Assembly: GCA_963789255.1 (NCBI GenBank) | Contig: CAWBJW010000002.1 | Span: forward strand, 124,001 to 188,000 | Direction of reading: 5' to 3' | DNA from: DATARH01 sp963789255 | GTDB lineage: Bacteria; Pseudomonadota; Alphaproteobacteria; ATCC43930; CGMCC-115725 | DNA length: 64,000 bases | Part shown: positions 42,981 to 53,183 of the stretch, piece by piece | Position numbering within the stretch: the first letter of the stretch is position 1 | Layout: every line of letters begins with the position of its first letter | Program-made: the position numbers and the translations under genes | The notes under the pieces: generated by a model | Told to the model about the DNA's origin: nothing | The model's input: the letters and a program-made list of their open reading frames with translations, nothing else | The model's database searches: none

Positions 42981-43427
42981 TCACGCCTTCTTCTTCCACC
43001 CCTTCTCGGTCTGCTGCCAGTAGGTCAGCGTGTGCCCGGACGCGGCGGCGCGGCGCCAGCGCTCGCGCGCCATTTCGACCGCGGCGGGATCGTTGCCGTC
43101 GAAGAGATCGGCGACGCGGGCGAACGCGGCGAGGTCCTCGGCCTCGACCCCATCGACGAGGACCAGCATCGAGGCCTCGTTCGGGTTTTCGGCACGCTCG
43201 CCGAGCCAGATCGGCTGGCCCCCGGGGTTGCCGTCGCGCGCCGAGCCGTGCGCGAGGAAGCTCGCCTCGTCATAGGTCCACAGCAGCGCGTTCAGATGCT
43301 CGACGCGCTCGGCCGAAGCGGCGCGCACGGCGATGCGATGGCCCCCCGCGCGCGCCCGCTCCAGGAGGCGCGGCAAGGCGCGTTCGAGCGGGGTCGACAA
43401 GAGGTGATAGAACCCGATCTCGGTCAC
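42981..43427 (-). CDS. holC: DNA polymerase III chi subunit
   Basis: HolC links the clamp loader to single-strand binding protein. The family start IGFYHLLSTPLERALPRLLERA, the LNALLWTYDEASFLAHG segment and the C-terminal YWQQTEKGWKKK are characteristic of alphaproteobacterial chi. The 148-residue frame is intact. It lies 18 bp after pepA, the usual alphaproteobacterial order pepA-holC. Confidence 0.93.
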   Translation of the reverse strand: MTEIGFYHLLSTPLERALPRLLERARAGGHRIAVRAASAERVEHLNALLWTYDEASFLAHGSARDGNPGGQPIWLGERAENPNEASMLVLVDGVEAEDLAAFARVADLFDGNDPAAVEMARERWRRAAASGHTLTYWQQTEKGWKKKA

Positions 43428-43445
43428 GGCGTTGCGTCCGGCGGG

Positions 43446-44945
43446 TCAGCCCTTCTCGTAATGCTCGGCGACGAAGCGGTCGAGCAGGCGGACGCCGAAC
43501 GCGGTGGCGCCCTTCGGCACAGTGGGGGAATCCTTTTTCGACCAGGCGACGCCGGCAATGTCGAGATGCGCCCACGGCACCTTGTTGACGAAGCGCTGGA
43601 CGAATTGGGCGCCGACGATGCTGCCGGCGGCGCGGTCGCCGGCGATGTTCTTGACATCGGCGGCGTCGCTGTCGATCGCGCGGTCGTAGCTGTCGGCGAG
43701 CGGCAGCCGCCACAATTTCTCGCCGACCGCCTTGCCGGCCGCGATCAGCCGCTCGGCCAACTCGTCGTTATTGGCGAAGACCGCGGCATGCTCATGCCCG
43801 AGCGCGATGATGACCGCGCCGGTCAGCGTCGCGAGATCGATCATCAGCTTCGGCTTGAAGCGGTCCTGGCAGTACCACAGCACGTCGGCGAGGACGAGCC
43901 GGCCTTCGGCGTCGGTGTTCAAGACCTCGATCGTCTGTCCCGACAGCGAGCGCACGATGTCGCCCGGGCGCTGCGCGTTGCCGCCCGGCATGTTCTCGAC
44001 CAGCCCGACGATGCCGACCGCGTTGACCCGGGCCTGGCGCTCGGCGAGCAGGCGCATCAGCCCGATCACCACGCCGGCCCCCGCCATGTCCCATTTCATG
44101 TCGCCCATGCCGGCGGCCGGCTTGATCGAGATGCCGCCGGTATCGAAGGTGACGCCCTTGCCGATGAAGCCGAGCGGCGGGGTGCCGGGAGCGCCGCCGC
44201 GATGCTGCATGACGACGACGCGCGGCGGCCGGATACTGCCCTGGCCGACCCCGAGCAAGGCGCCCATGCCGAGTTCGCCCATGCGGTTTTCGTCGAGGAC
44301 CTCGACCGCGAGGCCGAACTCGGTCAGCGCGGCGGCCTGCTCGGCGAGCGTCTCCGGGTAGAGCGTGTTGGCCGGCTCGGACACCAGATCGCGGGTAAAG
44401 AAGACGGCCTGCGCAGTGCAGCCGAGCGCGCGATAAGCCTCTCGGGCGGCGTTCGCCGCCGCGCTCGCCACGGTGAGGGTCGCGAGCGAGGGTTTCTGCT
44501 CGGGTTTCTGCGTCGTGCGGTACTTGTTGAAGCGATAGGAGCGCAGTTCGGCGCCGAACGCGAGATTGGCCGCGGCAGCTTCCGGCTTGAGCGGCACCGA
44601 ATCGCCTAGATCGAGCGCGACGGTCGCCTCGCTCTCGCCGGCGCCGTTGAGATGCGCGACGAGGCCGCCGCCGAGGTCCTGCAGCAGCCGGGCATCCACC
44701 GCATCGGGTTTGCCGAGGCCGGCGACGACGATGCGGCTCAGCGGCAGATTGGGCGGTCCGATGATCGCGATCAGTTCGTCCTTCTTGCCGCGGAAGCGCG
44801 GCGCCGCGGCGACCGCGCGGCTGACCGCCCCGCCGGTCGCCTCGTCGAGATGCCGCGCCGCGGCGGTCAAGACCCGCCCCTCCCAGGCACCGACGACGAC
44901 GGCGCCTGAGCGCGGCAGCGTGAATTCGGCGAAGCTGATTTTCAT
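43446..44945 (-). CDS. pepA: Leucyl aminopeptidase (M17)
   Basis: A dizinc cytosolic aminopeptidase. The metal-binding core GKGVTFDTGGISIKP and the signature NTDAEGRLVLADVL are present, and the N-terminal domain is of normal size (499 residues total). It is divergent from lptF across 190 bp containing a short tandem repeat (AGTCAATGCCG-like at 45005-45033); no firm promoter was identified. Confidence 0.97.
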   Translation of the reverse strand: MKISFAEFTLPRSGAVVVGAWEGRVLTAAARHLDEATGGAVSRAVAAAPRFRGKKDELIAIIGPPNLPLSRIVVAGLGKPDAVDARLLQDLGGGLVAHLNGAGESEATVALDLGDSVPLKPEAAAANLAFGAELRSYRFNKYRTTQKPEQKPSLATLTVASAAANAAREAYRALGCTAQAVFFTRDLVSEPANTLYPETLAEQAAALTEFGLAVEVLDENRMGELGMGALLGVGQGSIRPPRVVVMQHRGGAPGTPPLGFIGKGVTFDTGGISIKPAAGMGDMKWDMAGAGVVIGLMRLLAERQARVNAVGIVGLVENMPGGNAQRPGDIVRSLSGQTIEVLNTDAEGRLVLADVLWYCQDRFKPKLMIDLATLTGAVIIALGHEHAAVFANNDELAERLIAAGKAVGEKLWRLPLADSYDRAIDSDAADVKNIAGDRAAGSIVGAQFVQRFVNKVPWAHLDIAGVAWSKKDSPTVPKGATAFGVRLLDRFVAEHYEKG

Positions 44946-45135
44946 GACGCCACCCCGAGCAAGCGGTCTTCCGTTCGCGGCGCGATAGACGCAGCGCCGC
45001 CCCGAGTCAATGCCGAGTCAATGCCAAGTCAGTGCCGCCGATCGCGACGGCGGCGCCGCCGTGACCAGGCGGCGGCGGGCGGCGGCGGGAAAAGCTGTGG
45101 CGACGCAGTACCGTCGCCCCTATGATCCCCCGCCG

Positions 45136-46251
45136 ATGAACTGCCTCAACCGTTACATCCTGTGGCAATGCCTCAGCATGATGATCTTCGTGACCGGGGC
45201 GCTCAGTGCTGCGGTGTGGCTTGCCCAGTCGGTGCGCCTGATTGACCTGATCGTCAACCGCGGGCTGTCGATCGAGGTATTTCTTTATCTGGTACTGCTG
45301 ATCCTGCCGCGCTTCCTCGACATCGTCCTGCCGATCGGCGCCTTCATCGCCGTTCTGTTCGTCTTCAACCGATTGATCTCGGAAAGCGAGGTGGTGGTGA
45401 TGCGCGCCGCCGGCCTCGGCCCGCTCGATCTCGCGCGGCCGGTTGTGATCCTCGGCGGCATCGCGTTCCTGGTGCTGCTGAGCCTATCGGCTTATTTCCT
45501 GCCCGCCTCCAACCGCGCCTTCAAGGACCTGCAATTCGAGATCCGCAACCGCTTCGTATCGGCCCTGGTGCAGGAAGGGGCATTTACGACGATCTCGGAC
45601 AAGCTGACGATTTATATCGCAGGCCGCAACGCCCGTGGCGAGGTCACCGGGCTTATGATCAACGACGACCGCGACCCCCAGCAGCCGGTCACGATCCTGG
45701 CCGAACGGGGCGCCTTCGTCGACAGCGCCAAGACCTCGCGCATCATCATGGTGAACGGCAGTCGCCAGCGCTTCGACCGCGCGAGCGGCAAGCTTTCGGT
45801 GCTGACCTTCGAGCGCTATACCCTTGATCTCGACACGTTGCGCGACGCTCCCGAGATCCGCTTCCGCGATGCGGAGGAGCGCTACCTGGGCGACCTGTTT
45901 TGGCCGCCGCCGGGCTTGGACCCAATGACCCGCAGAAGTTTTATCGTCGAGGGGCACCAGCGCCTCGTCATCCCGCTGTCGATCTTCAGCTTTCTGACGA
46001 TCCCCTTGGCCTGCCTGTTGCCCGGCGAATTCAACCGCCGGGGCCAGCTGCGCCGGGTAATGTTGGCGATCGCGCTGGCCTTCGCCTTCCAGGCGCTCGA
46101 TCTCGGCGTCAAGAATCTGGCGAGCCGCAATCCGGCGGCGATCCCGCTGATGTATGTGACTGATCTCTTGCCGTTGGCGCTTGGGTTTGGAATCCTGCTG
46201 TTCGGCGGGGTCAAACTCGATTTCTGGCGGCTTGCGCCGGCCGCACGATAA
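45136..46251 (+). CDS. lptF: LPS export permease LptF
   Basis: LptF with LptG and LptB extracts lipopolysaccharide from the inner membrane. Six transmembrane segments flank a periplasmic beta-jellyroll: helices at about 10-35, 50-75 and 95-120, the jellyroll at about 135-260, and three helices at the C-terminus. The family motif ESEVVVMRAAGLGPLDLARPV is clear. ATG 45136 gives the normal N-terminus (RYILWQCLSMMIFVTG). It starts a six-gene envelope operon. Confidence 0.94.
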   Translation: MNCLNRYILWQCLSMMIFVTGALSAAVWLAQSVRLIDLIVNRGLSIEVFLYLVLLILPRFLDIVLPIGAFIAVLFVFNRLISESEVVVMRAAGLGPLDLARPVVILGGIAFLVLLSLSAYFLPASNRAFKDLQFEIRNRFVSALVQEGAFTTISDKLTIYIAGRNARGEVTGLMINDDRDPQQPVTILAERGAFVDSAKTSRIIMVNGSRQRFDRASGKLSVLTFERYTLDLDTLRDAPEIRFRDAEERYLGDLFWPPPGLDPMTRRSFIVEGHQRLVIPLSIFSFLTIPLACLLPGEFNRRGQLRRVMLAIALAFAFQALDLGVKNLASRNPAAIPLMYVTDLLPLALGFGILLFGGVKLDFWRLAPAAR

Positions 46252-46278
46252 CCAGCCGCGATCGGGAGGCTGTTTCCG

Positions 46279-47376
46279 GTGCACCTCGCGCGAACTCTCT
46301 CGGCCTATATCGCCCGCCAGTTCTTCACATGGTTCTGCGGCGTATTTGGCACGATGGTCAGCGTGACCTTCCTGCTCGACTATATCGAGCTGCTCCGGCG
46401 CGGCGGCGCCAGAGCCGAGGCCACCTGGGGCACGCTCCTGGAAATGGCGGTGTTGAAGCTGCCGCATACGGCGCAAAACGTGATGCCGTTCGCGATCCTG
46501 TTCGGCACCATGCTCGCCTTTTGGCGATTGACCCGCAGCAACGAGCTCGTCGTGGCGCGCGCCGCCGGGGTTTCGGTTTGGGAGTTCCTTACCCCGGCAA
46601 TCCTGGTTGCGTTGCTGATTGGAGTCGTCGCCGTCACGCTCTTCAACCCGATCGCCTCGACGATGGAAGCCAGCTACCAAGAGCTCAACGATCGCATCCT
46701 GCGCCACGGCGGCGACCCGCTCAGCCTGTCGAATGCCGGCCTGTGGCTGCGCCAAAGCGACGCCGACGGCGGGCAGATGGTCATCCACGGCAACAAACTG
46801 ACCTCGCCGGCACTGCTGCTGCGGAATGTGAGCGTGTTTTTTCTGAACCGGCTTTCCCAATTCCGCTCGCGGATCGAGGCGAGCACGGCCAGGCTCGACG
46901 GCGGGTTTTGGGTGGTCAAGGACGGTCAGCGTTTCCGCCTGGGCAAGCCGCCCGAATCGTTCGGCGAGTTGCGTCTGCCGACCAGCTTTACCGCGGGAAA
47001 GATCGAGGAAAGTTTCGCATCGCCCGATACGATGTCGTTCTGGGAGTTGCCCGGTTTCATCACCCTGCTCGAGCAATCGGGCTTCTCGGCGCAGCGCCAC
47101 CGCCTGCGCTTCAATATTCTGCTGGCGCGGCCGTTCCTGTTCTGCGCGATGGTGCTGGTCGCGGCGACCTTCAGCTTGCGCATGCAGCGGCGCGGCGGAG
47201 CGGTAATGTTGCTCGTGAGCGGCGTTTTCGCCGGCTTCCTGCTGTATTTCCTATCGGATATCGTGTTCGCGCTTGGCTTGGCGGCCAAGATCCCGGTCTT
47301 TCTGGCCGCCTGGACCCCCACCGCGGTAAGCATGACCTTCGGCGCCTCGATGCTGCTTCACCTCGAGGACGGATGA
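46279..47376 (+). CDS. lptG: LPS export permease LptG
   Basis: It is the partner of LptF in the inner-membrane export complex. The six-helix plus jellyroll layout and the motif RSNELVVARAAGVSVWEFLTP match the family; the C-terminal bundle contains FLLYFLSDIVFALG. It begins with GTG 46279, 27 bp after lptF. The frame is intact at 365 residues. Confidence 0.94.
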   Translation: MHLARTLSAYIARQFFTWFCGVFGTMVSVTFLLDYIELLRRGGARAEATWGTLLEMAVLKLPHTAQNVMPFAILFGTMLAFWRLTRSNELVVARAAGVSVWEFLTPAILVALLIGVVAVTLFNPIASTMEASYQELNDRILRHGGDPLSLSNAGLWLRQSDADGGQMVIHGNKLTSPALLLRNVSVFFLNRLSQFRSRIEASTARLDGGFWVVKDGQRFRLGKPPESFGELRLPTSFTAGKIEESFASPDTMSFWELPGFITLLEQSGFSAQRHRLRFNILLARPFLFCAMVLVAATFSLRMQRRGGAVMLLVSGVFAGFLLYFLSDIVFALGLAAKIPVFLAAWTPTAVSMTFGASMLLHLEDG

Positions 47377-47462
47377 CACGACGCTTCCGCTTTCGCACAG
47401 CTACCAAAGGGCTTTCTCAGCGATACCACTGCCGACCGACCCCTCCAGCTTGAACACGGCGG

Positions 47463-49834
47463 ATGACAGGTTCCTCCCAGCCTGCAAGACTACGGCGGCG
47501 CCAACGCACGGCCCTTGTTCTGGTCGGCGCGATGCTCGCATTGCTGCTCGCCGCGCGCCCAGGACTGGCGCAGTTCACGGTCGGCGGCCAGACAAATGCG
47601 GATAAAAACGCGCCAATGGTCTTCCAGGCAGACTCGGTTGCCTATGACGACCACTTGGCGCTCACCATCGCTAAAGGTCATGTCGAAATCTCGCAAGGTG
47701 GCGAGGTCCTGCTCGCCGACACGGTAAGCTACAACCAGCGTACCGACACGGTAAACGCTTCCGGTCATGTGAGCCTGATGATGCCGACCGGCGAGGTCCT
47801 CTTCGGCGACTTCATGGAGTGCGGGATTCGATGAACAATGCATTCGCCAAGAATGTGCGGATGCTGCTTGCCGACCGGTCGCGGCTCGCCGCCAATGCCG
47901 CGCGGCGTATCAACGGCAACCGCATCGAGCTGCGGCGCGCGGTCTACTCCCCCTGCGATCTGTGCAAGCGCGACCCGAGCGCTCCTCCGGCGTGGCAGCT
48001 CAAAGCACGCGAGATCAGCGACGACAAGCAGCTGAAGCTGATCGAATTTCGCGATACGGTGCTCGAGGTCGATGGCTTCCCGGTATTCTATACGCCCTAC
48101 CTTTCGGAGCCCGATCCCTCGGTCAAACGGGCAAGCGGGTTTCTGATGCCGACCTTCGGCAACTCCAGCACGGTCGGGCTGCACGTCGCCATTCCGTATT
48201 TCCTCGACCTAGGGCCGGATAAGGATCTGACCCTGACGCCGCGCTTCACGACCCAAGCCGGTCAGCTTCTTGCCGCCCAGTACCGGGAACGCTTCGGCGC
48301 CGGACTGTTCGATGGAACCGCAAGCGTGAATTACAGCAATGTCGGGTCGGGCAGCAATACAGACACCGGAAGCCAATGGCGCGGCCACGTCGACGCGTCC
48401 GGGGTGTGGGACATCGACGACACCTACCGGACCGGGTTCCAATTGCAGCGCGTGTCCGACCAGACCTACCTGCTGCGGTTCGGCTTCCCCAGCCCGCCGC
48501 TCGGCGCGATGATCAGCCGCGCTTATCTGGAAGGCTTCGCGCCGGGCGCCGCGACCGACGTCAATGCCTATATGTTCGAGCCTTTGCTGCCGGGGCTCGG
48601 CGATTCGACCCAGCCGATCGTCCTCCCGTCGATCAACCGCACCTGGCAAAGCGAGCCCGACGGGTTAGGCGGCGTGTGGAAACTCAACGCCAACCTGCTC
48701 AACATCGTGCGCGAGGTCGGGACGCAAACACGCCGGCTCTCGCTCGGCGGCGAATGGGACAACACCTTCCGCGACGGCATCGGCGGGCAATACAAGTTCT
48801 CCGCCAGCGTACGCGGCGACGCCTATTCGGTCAGCGATCTGAGTTCCAAGTCCAATCCCGATTTGCCGAGCGCCTTTTTCTCAGTCAACGGCGCGCCGCC
48901 GTTGCAGCCGATCGCGTACAATTTCGCTACCGCGCGCGCCTTTCCGCAGCTCGGTCTGACCTGGAATTATCCGCTGGCCCATCGCGGCGCAGAAACCACC
49001 GCGATCATCGAGCCGATCGCCGGTGTCTATGCCGGCCCCAACGGCGGCAACAGCCGCCGGATCCCCGACGAAGACAGCCTCGGCTACGAATTCCGCGACT
49101 CCGACCTGTTCCGACCGGATCGGCTGGCAGGCTACGACGTGCTCGATACCGGCCAGCGCGTCGATTACGGAATGAAGTTCGGCCTCTACGACAAGGACGG
49201 CGGCGACTACCGCATGCTGATCGGGCAGAGCTATCGCGCCGAACCCAACCTGTTTATGCCGCCGGGGTCTGGTGCGGAACAGCGCCTCTCCGACGTGGTC
49301 GGACACGTCATCCTCTCCCCCAGTTCCTATCTCGACCTGATCTACCGGTTTCGGTTCGACAAGAGCACCCTGACCAATCGATCCCAGGAAGTCGGTCTCA
49401 GCGCCGGACCGCAAAACCTGCGGGTCGGGATCAGCTACCTGCTGATGCCGCCGCAGCAGCAAAGCGAGGTCGTCACCGACCTCGCGACCGGCCAGAGCGT
49501 CCTCTACGGCAAGCGCGAGCAGCTAACGGTGAACCTGACGACCAAACTCACGCGCTATTGGTCGCTGGCCGGTGCCGAGACCATCAACCTGACGGACTCC
49601 ACCAACCTGATCAACGGCGTCTCGTCGCCGCAATCGAGCAGCACCAGCCTTTACGCGACCCTGGCCGCGATTTATCAGGATGAGTGCATGGCGTTTATCG
49701 GCTCGGTGACCCAGTCGGGGATCCGCAACGGCGACGTAACCCCCGGTGTTTCGGTGTTGTTCAGCGTCGTGTTCAAAAACCTCGGCGAGATTGGCGGGAC
49801 GGTGCTGTCCGTGGCCGGAAACTCGTCAGGATAG
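47463..49834 (+). CDS. lptD: LPS-assembly outer-membrane protein LptD (one frameshift in this sequence)
   Basis: LptD is the outer-membrane beta-barrel that inserts lipopolysaccharide. A signal peptide (about residues 16-36) precedes the OstA/LptA-like N-terminal domain (VFQADSVAYDDHLALTIAKGHVEIS), then the barrel from about residue 190 with conserved cysteines in SPCDLCKRDP and alternating beta-strand sequence to the end. The frame breaks at GACTTCATGGAGTGCGGG near 47821. Restoring one T gives MELRDSMNNAFAKNVRMLLAD, joining the two open frames (47463-47834 and 47819-49834). Total length of about 790 residues is normal, so a sequencing deletion is likely in this essential gene. Confidence 0.92.
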
Positions 49835-49931
49835 CGGGGTGGCGAGCGGCAGCGCGCATCGCACCAGGGACATCGCCACCGCGACGGTGTAAGATTGGTT
49901 CGATCGGCCCAGGCAACAGGGTTGCTCGTCA

Positions 49932-51269
49932 ATGTCAGCGTTTCGTCGGGTAGGTGCGGTCATCCTCGCGTTCGCACTGTTTTCGGGCATCGGCTATACC
50001 GCGCAGCCGCTCGGACGCCAAGCGGCGGCCGAGCCGGCGCGGCCGATGGCACCGGCGCGGCCGCCCACCGGCCAGGCACCCGAGATGCGCATCGCCGCCG
50101 TGGTCAACGACGAAGTCATTACCGACTACGACGTCGTGTCGCGGATGCGCATGGTCATGATCTCGTCAAATATTCCCGACACGCCGGAAACCCGCCAGCG
50201 GATCGCGCCCCAGGTGCTGCGTTCGCTGATCGACGAGAAGCTGGAGCTGGAGGAGGCCAAGCGCGAGCATATCACCGCGACCGATGCCGAGATCAACGCC
50301 GCGCTCGAGCAGATCGAAAAACAGAACAACATGAAACCCGGCAGCGCTGAACGCGTTCATGAAGGAGCGCGGCATCGACCGTAGGGTTCTGGTCGATCAG
50401 ACTGACTGCGTGGATCGTCTGGGCGAAGCTGGTGCGGCGGCGGGCGGCGCGAACCACCGAAATCTCGGACGAAGAGGTCGACGAGGCCCTCAAACGCGCC
50501 AAGGAGGACGCGAACGAGCCGGAAAACCGGGTCGCCGAAATCTACCTCGCGGTCGATACCCCGGCGCAGGATGACCAGGTACGGGCTCTCGCCGAACGCC
50601 TGACGCAACAGATGCACCAGGGTGCCCGGTTCTCCGCGATCGCCCGCCAATTCTCCCAATCGGCAACCGCGGCGGTCGGCGGCGATATCGGCTGGGTGCG
50701 CCCCGACGAGCTTCCGCCCAAGCTGGGCAAGGCGGTATCGCAGACTGAAGGAGGGCGAGCTGTCGCCGCCCATCCGGACCGCAGGCGGCTATTACCTGCT
50801 GCTTGTCCTTGCCCGGCGCACCGGCAATAGCGGCAGCGGGCAGGGCCCCGTGCTCGATATCGTGCAGGTGGTTTTCCCGGTGCCGATCCAGGCAAGCGAC
50901 GCGGCTCGGCGGGCCGCGATAAGCGAAGCGAATGGCGTGCGCACGGCCGCCACGGATTGCCCGAGCCTGCTCAAAATCGGCAAGGAAAAGGCGCCGCAGC
51001 TGTCGAGCGAAGGCAAGCTGCGGGAAGATAATATCTCGCCCCAGATGCGCGATCTGGTAGCCCACCTGGCGATCGGGCAGGCGTCGCAGCCGATCATCCA
51101 AAAAAACGGCGTCGGCGTGATCATGGTGTGCTCGAAGTCGAACGGGGACGGCGGCTCGCTGACACGCGACAAAGTCGCCGAATCGCTGCTGCGTCGGCAG
51201 CTCGATACGGTGGCGCGGCGTTACCTGCACGAACTGCAGCGCAATGCCTATGTCGATGTGAGGGTCTGA
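49932..51269 (+). CDS. surA: Periplasmic chaperone/peptidyl-prolyl isomerase SurA (three +1 frameshifts in this sequence)
   Basis: SurA chaperones outer-membrane proteins such as LptD. A signal peptide, the N-terminal chaperone region (RIAAVVNDEVITDYDVVSRMRM, SLIDEKLELEEAKREHI) and a parvulin domain (VAEIYLAVDTPAQ, ARQFSQSATAAVGGDIGWVRPDELPP, GYYLLLV) are all present in three frames. Extra A residues at 50343, in CAGACTGACTGCG at 50401, and in CAGACTGAAGGAG near 50743 explain every break: removing them gives continuous family sequence to 51269. Two of the three sit where CAGCTG would be expected. It is probably an intact gene misread. Confidence 0.9.
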
Positions 51270-51273
51270 TAGC

Positions 51274-52272
51274 ATGACGCTTCCGCTCGCCCTGACGATG
51301 GGCGAGCCGGCCGGGATCGGCGGCGAGATCGCGCTCAAGGCGTGGCTTCGGCGCGGCGAAGGCGTGCCTCCCTTCTATGTGATCGATGATCCCCTTCGCC
51401 TTGCCGCGCTGGCGCAACGCCTCGGCGCGAGCGTGCCGGTCCGCACCCTTGCCGCCCTGCACGAGGTGCCGGCCGTGTTTGCCGAAGCGCTGCCGGTCCT
51501 GCCGGTCGGCGGCATGCCCTGTGCCGCGCCGGGCCGCCCGGACCCCGCCGATGCGCCACTGGTGGTCCGAGCGATCGACACCGCGGTCGCGGACGTGCGC
51601 GGCGGCCGCGCCGCCGCCGTGGTGACCAACCCGATCAACAAGGACGCCCTCTACCGCGCCGGCTTCCGGCATCCCGGTCACACCGAGTACCTCGCCGAAC
51701 TGGCCGGCACCGGCGCGAGTGCGGTGATGATGCTCGCCTCTCCGGAATTGCGGGTCGTGCCGGTGACGATCCATCTCGCCCTGCGCGAGGCGGTCGCGCA
51801 ATTATCCGGCGCCATGATCGTTCATGCCGGGCGGGTGACATATCAGGCGCTGGTCCGCGATTTCGGGGTCGCCCGGCCGGTGCTCGCGGTTGCCGGGCTC
51901 AACCCGCACGCCGGCGAAGCCGGCGCTCTCGGGCGCGAGGAGATCGAGATCGTCGCCCCGGCGATCGCCGCCTTGCGCGCCGAGGGCATCGACGCGCGCG
52001 GCCCGCTCGCCGCCGACGCGATGTTCCACGCCGCGGCGCGGCGGGGTTACGACGCCGCCTTGTGCATGTACCACGATCAGGCGCTGATCCCGGTGAAGAC
52101 GATCGATTTCGACGGCACGGTCAACGTCACGCTCGGACTGCCGTTCATCCGCACGTCGCCCGATCACGGCACCGCCTTCGACATCGCCGGACAGGGGATC
52201 GCCCGGCCCGACAGCCTGATCGCCGCGCTCAAGCTGGCCGCCGCGATGGCGGCGCGCAGGTCCGCCAACTGA
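51274..52272 (+). CDS. pdxA: 4-hydroxythreonine-4-phosphate dehydrogenase
   Basis: It oxidises 4-phosphohydroxy-L-threonine in pyridoxal phosphate synthesis. The start LALTMGEPAGIGGEIALKAW, the metal-binding HPGHTEYLAELAG, AGLNPHAGE and CMYHDQALIPVKT motifs, and TSPDHGTAFDIAG are all characteristic. The frame is intact at 332 residues, 4 bp after surA. Confidence 0.97.
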   Translation: MTLPLALTMGEPAGIGGEIALKAWLRRGEGVPPFYVIDDPLRLAALAQRLGASVPVRTLAALHEVPAVFAEALPVLPVGGMPCAAPGRPDPADAPLVVRAIDTAVADVRGGRAAAVVTNPINKDALYRAGFRHPGHTEYLAELAGTGASAVMMLASPELRVVPVTIHLALREAVAQLSGAMIVHAGRVTYQALVRDFGVARPVLAVAGLNPHAGEAGALGREEIEIVAPAIAALRAEGIDARGPLAADAMFHAAARRGYDAALCMYHDQALIPVKTIDFDGTVNVTLGLPFIRTSPDHGTAFDIAGQGIARPDSLIAALKLAAAMAARRSAN

Positions 52273-52298
52273 CGCACGCAACCGCCGGTCCGGGCGGA

Positions 52299-53147
52299 TT
52301 GCCGCCGCTGCGCGAGGTCATCGCCCGCTACGGCATCGCGGCGAAGAGGAGCCTCGGGCAGCACTTCATCCTCGATCTCAACCTGACCCGGCGCATCGCG
52401 CGCGCCGCCGGGCCGCTCGGCCATGCCACGGTGATCGAGATCGGCCCCGGCCCCGGCGGGCTGACCCGCGCATTGCTCGCCGAAGGGGCGCGCCTTGTGG
52501 TGGCGATCGAGCGCGATCCACGCTGCCTGGCTGCGCTCGGCGAGCTCGCGGCCTGCTACCCCGGAAGGCTCGAACTGGTGGCCGGCGATGCGCTGGCGCT
52601 CGACCCGGTGGCGCTGTCCGAGGCGCCGCGCAAGATCGTCGCCAACCTGCCCTACAACATCGCAACCACGCTCCTGCTGCGCTGGCTTGCCCGGATCGGC
52701 GAATACGAGAGCCTCGTCTTGATGTTCCAGCGCGAGGTCGCGGAGCGGCTGGTGGCAGCGCCGCGCAGCCCCGCCTATGGCCGGCCGTCGGTGCTGGTGC
52801 AATGGCTGACCGAGCCAAAAATCCTGTTCGACGTGCCGCCGCGCGCCTTCGTGCCGCCGCCCAGGGTGACGTCCAGCATCGTCGCCCTGGTGCCGCGCGC
52901 CGCACCGCTGGCGGCGGCGTCGAGACCCGTACTCGAGCGCGTCACAGCCGCCGCCTTCGGCCAGCGCCGCAAGATGCTGCGATCGAGCCTCAAAACCCTC
53001 GGCGTGCCGGTCGAACCGCTGCTCGCGTCGGCCGGCATCGCCCCGACCGCGCGCGCCGAAGAACTGTCAGTCGCCCAGTTCTGCGCATTGGCGCGGGCAT
53101 TGGAGGATGCCCGGGCCAGCTTTGATCTGGGTAGTGAAAATGGATGA
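52299..53147 (+). CDS. rsmA: 16S rRNA dimethyladenosine transferase RsmA (KsgA)
   Basis: It dimethylates two adjacent adenosines in helix 45 of 16S rRNA. Family motifs are KRSLGQHFILDLNLTRRI, VIEIGPGPGGLTRALL, IERDPRCLAAL and the catalytic NLPYNIATTLL. No ATG is in frame near the expected start. TTG 52299 (giving MPPLREVIARYG) is chosen here; a CTG at 52269 overlapping the pdxA stop is the alternative. The frame is otherwise intact. It ends the lptF-to-rsmA gene series. Confidence 0.93.
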   Translation: MPPLREVIARYGIAAKRSLGQHFILDLNLTRRIARAAGPLGHATVIEIGPGPGGLTRALLAEGARLVVAIERDPRCLAALGELAACYPGRLELVAGDALALDPVALSEAPRKIVANLPYNIATTLLLRWLARIGEYESLVLMFQREVAERLVAAPRSPAYGRPSVLVQWLTEPKILFDVPPRAFVPPPRVTSSIVALVPRAAPLAAASRPVLERVTAAAFGQRRKMLRSSLKTLGVPVEPLLASAGIAPTARAEELSVAQFCALARALEDARASFDLGSENG

Positions 53148-53183
53148 GCGGCAATCCAAACCGGCGCCGCGATACGGCGCGGC

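Noticed and set aside
42795..44609. 604-residue plus-strand ORF opposite holC and pepA
   Set aside because: It runs antisense to two clear housekeeping genes and has no domain similarity.
45484..47100. 538-residue minus-strand ORF opposite lptF and lptG
   Set aside because: It spans two unrelated genes on the other strand and contains only biased-composition sequence.
50341..50760. Programmed frameshifting in surA
   Set aside because: There are three separate +1 sites without slippery sequences, and the same kind of single-base change occurs in many other genes, so sequence error is simpler.
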